The notes under the pieces are model-generated. The model was not told the origin of the DNA, made no database searches, and saw only the letters and a list, made by a program, of their open reading frames with translations. A stretch of 57,287 nucleotides of DNA. Source: Desulfobacteraceae bacterium. Lineage in GTDB: Bacteria; Desulfobacterota; Desulfobacteria; Desulfobacterales; UBA5616. Of this stretch, positions 49,271 through 56,788 are shown one piece after another. The stretch spans positions 1-57,287 of the forward strand of contig VMSV01000095.1 of assembly GCA_013791935.1 (NCBI GenBank). Reading direction: 5' to 3'. Each line of letters begins with the position of its first letter. The stretch's first letter is position 1. Made by a program: the position numbers and the translations under genes.

Positions 49271-49293
49271 AAAAAAGGCTCCTTAAAGGAGCC
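49271..49293 (-). terminator. Intrinsic terminator of the flagellar-rod-like gene
   Basis: Read on the minus strand, GGCTCC-TTTAA-GGAGCC is followed by six T and a T-rich stretch. It lies 46 bp beyond the stop of the minus-strand gene at 49339. Confidence 0.75.
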
Positions 49294-49338
49294 CAAAACC
49301 AAACAAGATTTTAAACGAGCGGGTTGAAAGAGCTTCAC

Positions 49339-49686
49339 CTACCCATAGATGTCCAGGAGGCTTCCCATGATTTCATCATAAATGGACAAAACCCTCAGGT
49401 TTGCTTTATAAGCAATGGTGTTGGGCCGGGTTTTCGCCAGATCTTCCATAATGTCCACGTTGGATGTCTCTTTCATGGACTGGGTTCCTGAATCATAATA
49501 GGAAGTGCCGGGGGTGTTCACCCTTGAAATGTTGGCCTTCACACTTCCATGGGACGATTCAACCAGGTCGGCGCGATTTTTCTTAAACCCGTCCGTGTTC
49601 GCATTGGCCAGATTATTGCCATGAACGCCCATTTTAATTGTGAAAGCCGAAATGGCGGAAATGTTATTCTGTATTGAGGGAAACAT
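49339..49686 (-). CDS. Mini flagellar basal-body rod-type protein
   Basis: 115 residues from the ATG at 49686 (GGAGG six bases upstream). The N-terminal 45 residues are the flagellar rod domain (I-S-A-F-T-I-K-M-G-V-H-G-N-N-L-A-N-A-N-T-D-G-F), and the last 40 are the rod C-terminal domain (V-D-I-M-E-D-L-A, then Y-K-A-N-L-R-V-L). Both segments assemble into the rod/hook helix in FlgB, FlgC, FlgF and FlgG. Only about 30 residues join them here, so it is shorter than FlgC and has no D1 domain. No other flagellar gene is near. It may be a rod accessory or an unrelated helical filament subunit. Confidence 0.85.
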   Translation of the reverse strand: MFPSIQNNISAISAFTIKMGVHGNNLANANTDGFKKNRADLVESSHGSVKANISRVNTPGTSYYDSGTQSMKETSNVDIMEDLAKTRPNTIAYKANLRVLSIYDEIMGSLLDIYG

Positions 49687-49772
49687 CACAACCTCCGGGT
49701 TTTATTTTTCTCATGACCAGTAATCGGCATGGTGTTGAAATAATTAAAGCCCCTGAGGCCATTTTGAAAATA

Positions 49773-50654
49773 TCAAAGATAGTTGATCAACCCAGGCTGC
49801 CTGGAGACCATGCGAAGATAGGCGATGTCCGGATACCCGATCATAAAGCAGAGCACGGCGTTATTCTCTGTGGGTATTTTAAGGGCGGTTTTCAGTTCCG
49901 GGCAGTTGTTGATGGCGGTGACGAGGAACCCGCAGAAACAGGTTCCCAATCCCAGGGACTGGGCCATGAGAACCATCTGCATGGCGGCAAGGCCGATGTC
50001 CGCGCAAAACGGAGAGGAAATGTCGGGATCGGCATGGAGAACCGCAACGGCCGGGGCAAAGTGGAAGAGAAGATCCTTGCCCTTGCGATAATTCTTTCCC
50101 ATGGATTTCCACAGGGGGGCATACCCCATGCGAACACCGAAACGAGGGGGTAGGGGCACTCCTGTGGTTTTGTGCTGTTCTGCCGTTTCCAGAATTTTAT
50201 CCGCTTCATCGGCCAGATATTGGTGGGTCAAGGTCCTTGTTTTTTCGATCATCTCCGGGGTATGGAGGATGGTATACCTAACGGGCTGCCGGTTCCCGCC
50301 GGTGGGAGCGAACCGACCGGCCTGGACCATCTTGTCCAGAAGGTTCAGGGGTACGGCGTCTTTTTTATAGATTCGGGTGCTTCTTCTGGATCGGAAAAAG
50401 GACAAGAGATCATCCGGTTCGGGGTTTTTCTCCGGACCGGGGATGGGTTCGAACTCCCCCATGTTCAGGGCATGGATTTGCGGGGCGTCCACAGGGCAGA
50501 CGCTTTTGCAGTGGCCGCAGAGCATACACCGGTCGGGATTTTTAATCCGGGCAGAATCCGGCGTAAGTTCGATGATCCCGCGGGGGCAAACCGCCACGCA
50601 CTGTCCGCAAAGGGTGCAAAGCTCTGAATCAATACTGATCCTGATGTTGTCCAT
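49773..50654 (-). CDS. Nitroreductase with N-terminal 2x[4Fe-4S] ferredoxin domain
   Basis: 293 residues from the ATG at 50654 (GGAGG upstream). Residues 1-65 have two clusters, C-T-L-C-G-Q-C-V-A-V-C-P and C-M-L-C-G-H-C-K-S-V-C-P. The rest is an FMN nitroreductase fold with S-R-R-S-T-R-I-Y-K at the FMN phosphate site and A-P-T-G-G-N-R-Q-P. Fusions of this kind are typical in anaerobes and are thought to transfer electrons from ferredoxin to an organic acceptor via FMN. It is 22 bp after the acyl-CoA dehydrogenase gene, so it may serve the same catabolic pathway. Confidence 0.9.
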   Translation of the reverse strand: MDNIRISIDSELCTLCGQCVAVCPRGIIELTPDSARIKNPDRCMLCGHCKSVCPVDAPQIHALNMGEFEPIPGPEKNPEPDDLLSFFRSRRSTRIYKKDAVPLNLLDKMVQAGRFAPTGGNRQPVRYTILHTPEMIEKTRTLTHQYLADEADKILETAEQHKTTGVPLPPRFGVRMGYAPLWKSMGKNYRKGKDLLFHFAPAVAVLHADPDISSPFCADIGLAAMQMVLMAQSLGLGTCFCGFLVTAINNCPELKTALKIPTENNAVLCFMIGYPDIAYLRMVSRQPGLINYL

Positions 50655-50676
50655 TTTTTCCTCCGAATATTTCCGG

Positions 50677-51843
50677 TCACCGAATGGCTGAAATTCCCAA
50701 AGCCTCCCTTGCGATGATGAGGTGCTGGATCTGGGTGGTACCGTCCGGGAAGGTATACACCCTGGCATCCCGGAAATACCGCTCCAAAGGGAATTCCGTG
50801 GAAAGCCCGTAGGCGCCCAGGACCTGCATGGCCTTGGAGGCTACTTTCACTGCCATTTCCGTGCAATAGGCCTTGGCCACGGAAGATTCGCTCCGGCAGG
50901 GCTTGCCGTCCTCCAGTAATTTATACGCACGGAAGGCCAGGAGCTTTCCGGCGTCCACGGCGATGATCATCTCGGCGATCAATTGCTGGATCATCTGAAA
51001 GCTTCCGATGACCTTGCCGAACTGCTTCCGCCCCTTGGCATACTCGATGGCCGCTTCCAGGGCCGCTTCGGCAATGGCGCAGCTTCCCACGGCAGCATTG
51101 CACCGGGCCGCGATCAATCCTTTTTGAAGGGCGTCAAAACTTTTGCCCGAGGCCGCCTGCAGCAGATTTTCCGCAGGGACCCGACAGTCCTTAAACACCA
51201 GCTCAGAGGTAGGGAAGGACTTGACGCCGATTTTTGGAATTTCCGAGGCCTGGAACGGGGATTCTTCCTTGTCCACCAGGATTCGGATGATGCTGTCCCG
51301 CCCCTTGCCCCGGGTTTCATCCGTGCAGGTCACGATCACGTAATCCGCGATGCTTCCGTTGGAGATCCACATTTTGGTGCCGTTGATCACATAATGGTCC
51401 CCGTCGAGAACCGCCGTGGTTTGCATGGACGAAGGATCGGACCCGGCTTCGGGTTCGGTGATGGCCGTACAACTGATCTTGTCCCCGGAAAGCAATCCGG
51501 GAAGGCATTTTTTACGAATGACGTCACTTCCTGCCAAGGCGATATTGTGGGAGGAACTGGTGGTGATCCCCACAATCCCCCCCAGGGAGGCATAGGCTTT
51601 TCTCAGCTCAAATATGATCACCGCCCAATCCATGTAGCCAAGTCCTGGCCCCCCGAGTTCCTCGGGCACCAGGGCTCCCACATACCCGAAGGGCACCAGG
51701 TCCCGCAAAAACCTGTGGGCGTCCTTCTTGGCCATGGGGCCTTTTTTATCGTATTCATCGGCAATGGGAATGATCTTGTCCTTCATGTATTCCCGAACGC
51801 TTTTTTGCAGCATTTTCTGTTCTTTGGTCAGATCAAAATCCAT
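50677..51843 (-). CDS. Acyl-CoA dehydrogenase, Asp at the catalytic-base position
   Basis: 388 residues, classical length. I-T-E-P-E-A-G-S-D-P-S is the flavin loop, W-I-S-N-G follows, and Q-V-L-G-A-Y-G-L-S-T-E-F-P-L-E-R-Y-F-R-D-A-R precedes the base. The usual Y-E-G-T is F-P-D-G-T here, which puts Asp367 where nearly all family members have Glu. This suggests a substrate needing a shorter base or 1,4-type chemistry (Asp bases occur in cyclic acyl-CoA dehydrogenases, though at a different site). Electrons should go to EtfAB. AAAGGAA precedes the ATG. It is the first gene of a pair with the ferredoxin-nitroreductase. Confidence 0.93.
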   Translation of the reverse strand: MDFDLTKEQKMLQKSVREYMKDKIIPIADEYDKKGPMAKKDAHRFLRDLVPFGYVGALVPEELGGPGLGYMDWAVIIFELRKAYASLGGIVGITTSSSHNIALAGSDVIRKKCLPGLLSGDKISCTAITEPEAGSDPSSMQTTAVLDGDHYVINGTKMWISNGSIADYVIVTCTDETRGKGRDSIIRILVDKEESPFQASEIPKIGVKSFPTSELVFKDCRVPAENLLQAASGKSFDALQKGLIAARCNAAVGSCAIAEAALEAAIEYAKGRKQFGKVIGSFQMIQQLIAEMIIAVDAGKLLAFRAYKLLEDGKPCRSESSVAKAYCTEMAVKVASKAMQVLGAYGLSTEFPLERYFRDARVYTFPDGTTQIQHLIIAREALGISAIR

Positions 51844-51928
51844 GATAATTCCTTTTCCGGGTTTTATTTTCCGTTTCCGAATACTTTATCTGTCATACCA
51901 GGGTATCCTTTTTTGTTTTTTTTATCAA

Positions 51929-52023
51929 ACCACAGAGGTCACAGAGGTCACAGAGAAGTAATTATTAACCATTTGAAATTTATTCTATTTTCATTTCTCT
52001 GTGTTCTCGGTGTCCTCTGTGGT
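51929..52023. repeat. CACAGAG inverted-repeat element, copy 3
   Basis: ACCACAGAGGTCACAGAGGT then CACAGAGAAG at the left; ATTTCTCTGTGTTCTCGGTG then TCCTCTGTGGT at the right. It fills most of the gap between the acyl-CoA ligase and acyl-CoA dehydrogenase genes. Confidence 0.8.
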
Positions 52024-52066
52024 GGCAGGGTTTAGCTTCCTGCAGGATGGGTGCGACCCATCCTTT

Positions 52067-53629
52067 TTATATCTTTCTCTCCTGATCCTCCCAGTAAGGG
52101 GCTTTCAGATCCTTCTTTAATATTTTCCCATTGGCATTTTTGGGCAGTTCATCAAGGAACTTCACGCTGGTGGGTTTTTTATAACCGGCCAACTGCTCCC
52201 TGCAATGGGCGATGATCTCATTTTCCGTAGCGGTTTTATTTTCTTTGAGCACCACAAACGCCATCACCGTTTCTCCCCATTTTTCATCCGGAATTCCCAC
52301 CACCGCAGCCTCCAGAACGGATTCATGCAGGTACAGGGCATCTTCCACTTCCCTGGGGTAGATATTAAACCCGCCGCTGATGATCATGTCTTTCTTTCGG
52401 TCCACCAGGTAAAGATACCCGTCTTCGTCCCGGTACCCCATGTCCCCGGTGTGAAGCCATCCGTCCACGAGGGTTTCCCTGGTGGCTTCGGGGTTGTTCC
52501 AGTATTCCTTCATCACCTGGTCGGACTTGACGCAGATTTCCCCGGTCTGGCCGTCGGGCAGGATTTTGCATTCCGGGTCCTGGATACCGACCTTGGCAAT
52601 CAAGACTTCCCTGCCGATGGACTTGAGCCGTTTTACGCTCTTTTCAGTCCCGTCCGGAATATGGTCTTCCTTGGTGAGCAGGGTTATCGGCATGCTGGCC
52701 TCGGTCAACCCGTAGCCCTGCAAAAACACATCCCCGAAAATGCCCATGGCTTTTTTCAACACATTGGGGGCAATGGGGGAGGCCCCGTACCGGATGGTGC
52801 GAATGGTGCTGATGTCGTAATTTTTCAGGGTCGGATGGTTGATGAGCATGACGATCATGGTGGGCACCAGGTACAGGGTGGTGATCTTTTCCTTTTCAAT
52901 GGTTTTGAGCAGGTTTTCAGGATCGAAACCTGCCATGATCACAACCTTCGCCCCTTTGGCCATGTGGGGCATGATCTGGGAACCGCTGGCATGGGTCACG
53001 GGTGCGGTAAGGGCCACAACATCGGATTTCCGGATTTCCAGGCCTTCCATGAGGGAATTATACAGCTGGGTGATATCGCTTCTGAACAGTTGCAGGACCC
53101 CTTTGGGTTTTCCCGTGGTACCCGAGGTGTACCGGATGGAGTAAGGATCTTCCGCCGTGATGTCAACATCCGGTTCCGTGGACGGGGCTGTGACCAGAAG
53201 TTCTTCGTAGGAGAGGAATTGGCCTTTGTTCTTTCCGGGAACCACAATCACATGTTCCAGGTCCGGCGCACCGGGAAGTATTTTATCCATGAGGGGCAGA
53301 AACTCTTCCCCCGCAATCAAAGCCTTGGCCCCGGAGTCATTCAAGATATAGATATGCTCCGGAACGGCGTTCCGGGCATTTAAGGAGACAAAGGGCATTC
53401 CCGCGCTGTTGGCTCCTCGGAAGCATTCGGCGCTGAAATTGGAGTTATTGAGCAGCAGGGCCACCCGGTCACCTTTTTTAAGTCCCAAACCCAGAAGGGC
53501 ATTGCCCAGGCGATAGACTCTTTCCACGTACTGTCTTCCGGTAAACCGGGAGTCCTGAAATACCAGGATTTCCCGGTCCCCATGTCGTTGAACGATTTTA
53601 TTGAGGATGTCTCGAATGGTAATGTTCAA
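52067..53629 (-). CDS. Acyl-CoA synthetase (AMP-forming)
   Basis: 520 residues, ANL superfamily. The ATP motif is Y-T-S-G-T-T-G-K-P-K-G-V near residue 168. Q-G-Y-G-L-T-E-A is motif A5, G-W-L-H-T-G-D-M-G-Y and D-R-K-K-D-M-I-I-S-G-G-F-N-I-Y-P are the hinge, and the catalytic Lys lies in N-A-N-G-K-I-L-K-K. It activates a carboxylic acid to its CoA thioester, consuming ATP to AMP. Start TTG, with AGGAG six bases before it. The substrate is unknown; its place within the CoA-ester catabolic run suggests the entry acid of that pathway. Confidence 0.93.
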   Translation of the reverse strand: MNITIRDILNKIVQRHGDREILVFQDSRFTGRQYVERVYRLGNALLGLGLKKGDRVALLLNNSNFSAECFRGANSAGMPFVSLNARNAVPEHIYILNDSGAKALIAGEEFLPLMDKILPGAPDLEHVIVVPGKNKGQFLSYEELLVTAPSTEPDVDITAEDPYSIRYTSGTTGKPKGVLQLFRSDITQLYNSLMEGLEIRKSDVVALTAPVTHASGSQIMPHMAKGAKVVIMAGFDPENLLKTIEKEKITTLYLVPTMIVMLINHPTLKNYDISTIRTIRYGASPIAPNVLKKAMGIFGDVFLQGYGLTEASMPITLLTKEDHIPDGTEKSVKRLKSIGREVLIAKVGIQDPECKILPDGQTGEICVKSDQVMKEYWNNPEATRETLVDGWLHTGDMGYRDEDGYLYLVDRKKDMIISGGFNIYPREVEDALYLHESVLEAAVVGIPDEKWGETVMAFVVLKENKTATENEIIAHCREQLAGYKKPTSVKFLDELPKNANGKILKKDLKAPYWEDQERKI

Positions 53630-53673
53630 TGGATGCTCCTGTGGTTTATTGATGAAAATAAAATAGATGAAAT

Positions 53674-53789
53674 CGTAAAAAGTCGAAAAATATCATTTTT
53701 TGTCATTCCGGCGGAGGCCGGAATCCATTTTTTGAATTCATTCTGGACCCCGGCCTTCGCCGGGGTGACGGATGTCGAGACTTTTTACG
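53674..53789. repeat. Composite REP element with nested hairpins
   Basis: Outer 11-bp inverted ends (CGTAAAAAGTC and its inverse) enclose two perfect hairpins, ATTCCGGC-GGAG-GCCGGAAT (53705-53724) and ACCCCGGC-CTTC-GCCGGGGT (53747-53766). The inner pair belongs to the widespread GTCATTCC-type REP family of proteobacteria; the outer arms give the whole unit a long stem. Confidence 0.85.
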
Positions 53790-53811
53790 GGATCATCAAA
53801 AATTAACTCTG

Positions 53812-54951
53812 CTAAATGACCCCAAACTTTTTAAATTCGTCTATCTCTGTTTTTTTGTACCCCAAACCTTTCAACACCTCCCCATTGTCCTGCCCCAGCA
53901 CGGGTGGCGGGCCCTGCATGAGAGCAGGGGTTTTGGACAGCTTTACCGGAAAGGCCACCTGGAGGCTTCTTTCACCGAACGGGTTGACCATCTCCTGAAT
54001 CAGGTTCTGATCCTTGACGTGGGGATCATTTACCAAATCCTGCGGGTTCTGGATTCGGGCCACGGGCACATCGGCTTGGGTGAGAAGATCGATCCATTCT
54101 TCCGCTGTTCGGGTGGAAAATACATCCTGAAGTTTTTGGGCAAGCGCCTCCTTTTTTGCCGTCCTTTGGGGATTGGTCATGCTTTTGAGCTCATCCAACC
54201 CCAGGGCGGTGCAGAGCCGTTCCCAGAACCAGTCCTCATGGGCGATGCCCAGGGTGAAGGGCGTCCCGTCGCTTCCCCGGTAAATGCCGTATCCGGGGTC
54301 GTACACACGAAAGGGCTTCCCCGTGTCCCGGTGGATGCCCATGGCTGTGGACATCCAGGATAGAAGACCGCTGAACATGGAAACATCCACGTGCTGGCCT
54401 TTCCCGGTTTTTTCTCTGGACGCCAGGGCCGAGAGGATGCCGATGACGGCGAACATGCCTGAGGACAGGTCCCCCACGGCCACCTTGGGATGGATGGGGT
54501 TGCCGGTGCTGTCCGTAAAGGCCCGGAGCATTCCGCTCAGGGCCTGGTAGTTCAAATCGTGCCCCGGCAAGTCCCGGTACGGGCCGGTCTGGCCGAACCC
54601 GGAAATGGAGCAGCAGATGATCCTCGGATTGATGGCTTCCAGGGTGGGGTAATCCATTCCGATGCGATTTGCCACGCCGGGCCGGAATCCTTCGGTGACC
54701 ACATCCGCGGTTTTCACCAGGCGGTGGAAGATGCCCCTGGCCTGTTCTTTTTTCAGGTCCAGGGTGATGCTTTTTTTGCCCCGGTTGATGGCATTGAAAA
54801 AACCCGAAAGGCGCCGGGCGGTATCGCACCTTCCGGGTTGTTCGATTTTGATGACTTCAGCCCCCAGGTCCGAAAGCAGCATGCTGCAATACGGACCCGG
54901 GTATTGATGGGCGGAATCCAGAATTCGAATGCCTTCCAGGGGCAATGTCAT
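53812..54951 (-). CDS. CaiB/BaiF family (type III) CoA-transferase
   Basis: 379 residues. L-P-L-E-G-I-R-I-L-D is the standard opening and G-R-C-D-T-A-R follows. N-R-G-K-K-S-I-T-L-D-L-K is the CoA-adenine loop. The catalytic Asp is in V-A-V-G-D-L-S-S-G-M-F, near residue 169. G-K-G-Q-H-V-D-V-S-M-F follows it. Such enzymes swap CoA between acids through an aspartyl-CoA anhydride; in benzylsuccinate catabolism (BbsEF) they activate the succinate adduct with succinyl-CoA. It lies between thiolase and ligase genes on the same strand. TGAGG before the ATG. Confidence 0.93.
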   Translation of the reverse strand: MTLPLEGIRILDSAHQYPGPYCSMLLSDLGAEVIKIEQPGRCDTARRLSGFFNAINRGKKSITLDLKKEQARGIFHRLVKTADVVTEGFRPGVANRIGMDYPTLEAINPRIICCSISGFGQTGPYRDLPGHDLNYQALSGMLRAFTDSTGNPIHPKVAVGDLSSGMFAVIGILSALASREKTGKGQHVDVSMFSGLLSWMSTAMGIHRDTGKPFRVYDPGYGIYRGSDGTPFTLGIAHEDWFWERLCTALGLDELKSMTNPQRTAKKEALAQKLQDVFSTRTAEEWIDLLTQADVPVARIQNPQDLVNDPHVKDQNLIQEMVNPFGERSLQVAFPVKLSKTPALMQGPPPVLGQDNGEVLKGLGYKKTEIDEFKKFGVI

Positions 54952-54985
54952 AACAGCCTCATTATTTTTAATGCAATGTTGAGGG

Positions 54986-56119
54986 TTACCTTTTTAGAAT
55001 CACTACGCCGCTGTTGGGCCCTGCCCCCATGGCATGGGCCAGTCCGGTTTTTGCCTTGCCGTTTTTGATCTGGCGGGGACCGGCCTCGCCGCGGATCTGG
55101 CGATAGAGTTCAATGCATTGGGCAAGTGCTGTGGCCCCCAGGGGATGGCCGCGACCCATCAAGCCGCCGTCGGTGTTCACCGGAAGGGAACCGTCCAGAT
55201 TGAAATGGCCTTCACGCAAACGGCGCGGGGCGTCGCCTTTCTTGCAGAATCCCAGCAACTCCAGGTCCCACAGCTCAGCAGGAGACATGGTGTCGTATGC
55301 CTGAACCACATCAATGTCTTCCGGTCCTAAGCCGGACTGGGCAAAGGCTTGGTTGGCGGATTCCGTAATGTGGTCCGCTCCCTTGACCTTGGGGCTGCTG
55401 TAGAAACCGCTGGTCAGGGTTGCCGCGGCCACTTCCACGGCCTTGTCTTTTTTCTTCAACTTGTCTTCGGAGCACAGAATCATGGCTGATCCACCGTCCG
55501 CCAGGGGACAGGCATGGAGCAGCCGAAGGGGTTTGGCCACCATTCTTGAGGCCATCACTTCTTCCAGGGTCACTTCCTTCTGCATCCTGGCATTGGGGTT
55601 CAGGGTGGCGTTTTTCCGGTTTTTCACCGACACCCGGGCAAAGTCTTCTTCCGTGGCGCCGGTGTCTTCCATGAACCGGACGGTTTTCATGGCATACTGG
55701 GCGGGTTGAAGATTAAACCCCATGTACCTTTCCCACAGGGGCCAGGACGTACTTTTGATGGGTCCCCTGGGCATGGTCTCGAACCCCACGGCGATCATGA
55801 TGTCATAGATCCCGGCCCCCACCATCTGAAAGGCCAGACGCAAGGCCGAAATCCCGGAAGAGCAGGCATTTTCCACATTGACGATGGGAATTCCCGTCAA
55901 CCCGACCCGCTCGATGACCTGGTGACCGGCCCCGGTGCCGCAGTAAACGCTTCCGCAGAAGGCGGCTTGGATATCGGACCATTCCATGTCTGCGTCCTTT
56001 AACGCCGCAAGAATCGCCTCGGAGCCAAGGTCGAAAAATTCCTTTTCGGCACGGCCCTTCTCGCCATCATACCGGTCAAAACGGGTAAGACCAACACCTG
56101 CTATCATTACTTTTCTCAT
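54986..56119 (-). CDS. Thiolase-family protein (SCP2/BbsB-like)
   Basis: 377 residues. The nucleophile is Cys in N-V-E-N-A-C-S-S-G, near residue 87. R-G-H-P-L-G-A-T-A provides the first His. Two deviations from biosynthetic/degradative thiolases are visible: the H-D-x-F motif reads A-Y-D-T-M-S, and the second Cys of the final C-x-G-x-G is Ala (A-M-G-A-G). This matches the SCP2-type/lipid-transfer branch, whose members need a DUF35 partner for either thiolysis (BbsAB) or retro-aldol cleavage (Ltp2-ChsH2). The DUF35 gene lies 11 bp upstream. AAAGGAGAA precedes the ATG. Confidence 0.9.
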   Translation of the reverse strand: MRKVMIAGVGLTRFDRYDGEKGRAEKEFFDLGSEAILAALKDADMEWSDIQAAFCGSVYCGTGAGHQVIERVGLTGIPIVNVENACSSGISALRLAFQMVGAGIYDIMIAVGFETMPRGPIKSTSWPLWERYMGFNLQPAQYAMKTVRFMEDTGATEEDFARVSVKNRKNATLNPNARMQKEVTLEEVMASRMVAKPLRLLHACPLADGGSAMILCSEDKLKKKDKAVEVAAATLTSGFYSSPKVKGADHITESANQAFAQSGLGPEDIDVVQAYDTMSPAELWDLELLGFCKKGDAPRRLREGHFNLDGSLPVNTDGGLMGRGHPLGATALAQCIELYRQIRGEAGPRQIKNGKAKTGLAHAMGAGPNSGVVILKR

Positions 56120-56130
56120 CGTGTTCTCCT

Positions 56131-56559
56131 TTACATCCCCACCGGTTTGAATTTATACGTCATGATGTCATTGCCGTTTTCATCGGTGTAGAGTTTGTCG
56201 ATGACCAGTTCCATCTCCATATTGACTTGGAGTTTTTCAAAATCACAGTCCGCCACCAGGGAATCGATGCGGATGCCGTCGGGCAGCTCGATCCGGGCCA
56301 GGGCATAGGGGACTTCTCCCTTGTAAAACTCAGGGGGCCGGACCTGAACCACGGAAAAGGCGTAGATCTTTCCCCTTTGGCTCAGTTTCACGTCTTCAAA
56401 GGTGTTGTTCTGGCAATGCCGGCAGATGCCTTGTTCCTTTTTCGGGAAGGTCAGCTCACCGCACTTTTTGCATTGGCTGGCCAGAAGGAAAACCTTTCCG
56501 TCCGCATCCGGCTCGGTCCAGAGCCCTTTTTTCAAAGGGACTTGCTTGTTGTTTGTCAT
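56131..56559 (-). CDS. DUF35 Zn-ribbon/OB-fold protein, thiolase partner
   Basis: 142 residues. The N-terminal rubredoxin-like zinc ribbon is C-K-K-C-G-E-L then C-R-H-C-Q-N, followed by an OB-fold that starts K-L-S-Q-R-G-K-I-Y-A-F-S-V-V-Q and continues through P-Y-A-L-A-R-I-E-L-P-D-G. Proteins of this type cover the acyl-CoA entrance of SCP2-type thiolases and aldolases and are needed for their activity. The gene directly precedes its thiolase. AAGGA ten bases before the ATG. Confidence 0.93.
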   Translation of the reverse strand: MTNNKQVPLKKGLWTEPDADGKVFLLASQCKKCGELTFPKKEQGICRHCQNNTFEDVKLSQRGKIYAFSVVQVRPPEFYKGEVPYALARIELPDGIRIDSLVADCDFEKLQVNMEMELVIDKLYTDENGNDIMTYKFKPVGM

Positions 56560-56610
56560 TTCGGTCTTTTCCTTGTCCTATAATTTTTTGTAAGTTCAAA
56601 AAACATGTCT

Positions 56611-56740
56611 CGCACAAAGCCACAAAGACACGAAGAAATAAACTTTATCTGCTTCGCAGGGAACAGGCATGCCTGTTCCCTACAGGTGTTTCCTTGTTTT
56701 TTTGCTATTTTTTTTCTCTGCGTCTTTGTGTCTCCGTGCG
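56611..56740. repeat. GCACAAAG inverted-repeat element with a nested palindrome
   Basis: CGCACAAAGCCACAAAGACA and CGAAGAAA at the left, and TTCTCTGCGTCTTTGTGTCT and CCGTGCG at the right, form imperfect inverted ends. Family-P palindrome copy 2 (56658-56681) lies inside the loop. Its end pattern resembles the CACAGAG family with A-to-G shifts. Confidence 0.65.
56658..56681. repeat. Palindrome family P, copy 2
   Basis: AGGGAACAGGCA with its exact inverse gives a 24-bp perfect palindrome. Against copy 1 (270-297) the TG step is GG and the CA step is CC, so pairing is retained. Confidence 0.8.
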
Positions 56741-56788
56741 AAAACCATAATGAGACAACGCAGCTCCGCACCAAAAGGGGCCGTTTCA

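Noticed and set aside
52205-53383. 392-residue plus-strand frame opposite the acyl-CoA synthetase
   Set aside because: The opposite strand encodes a complete ligase with all motifs; this frame is His/Gly/Phe-rich and has no domain.
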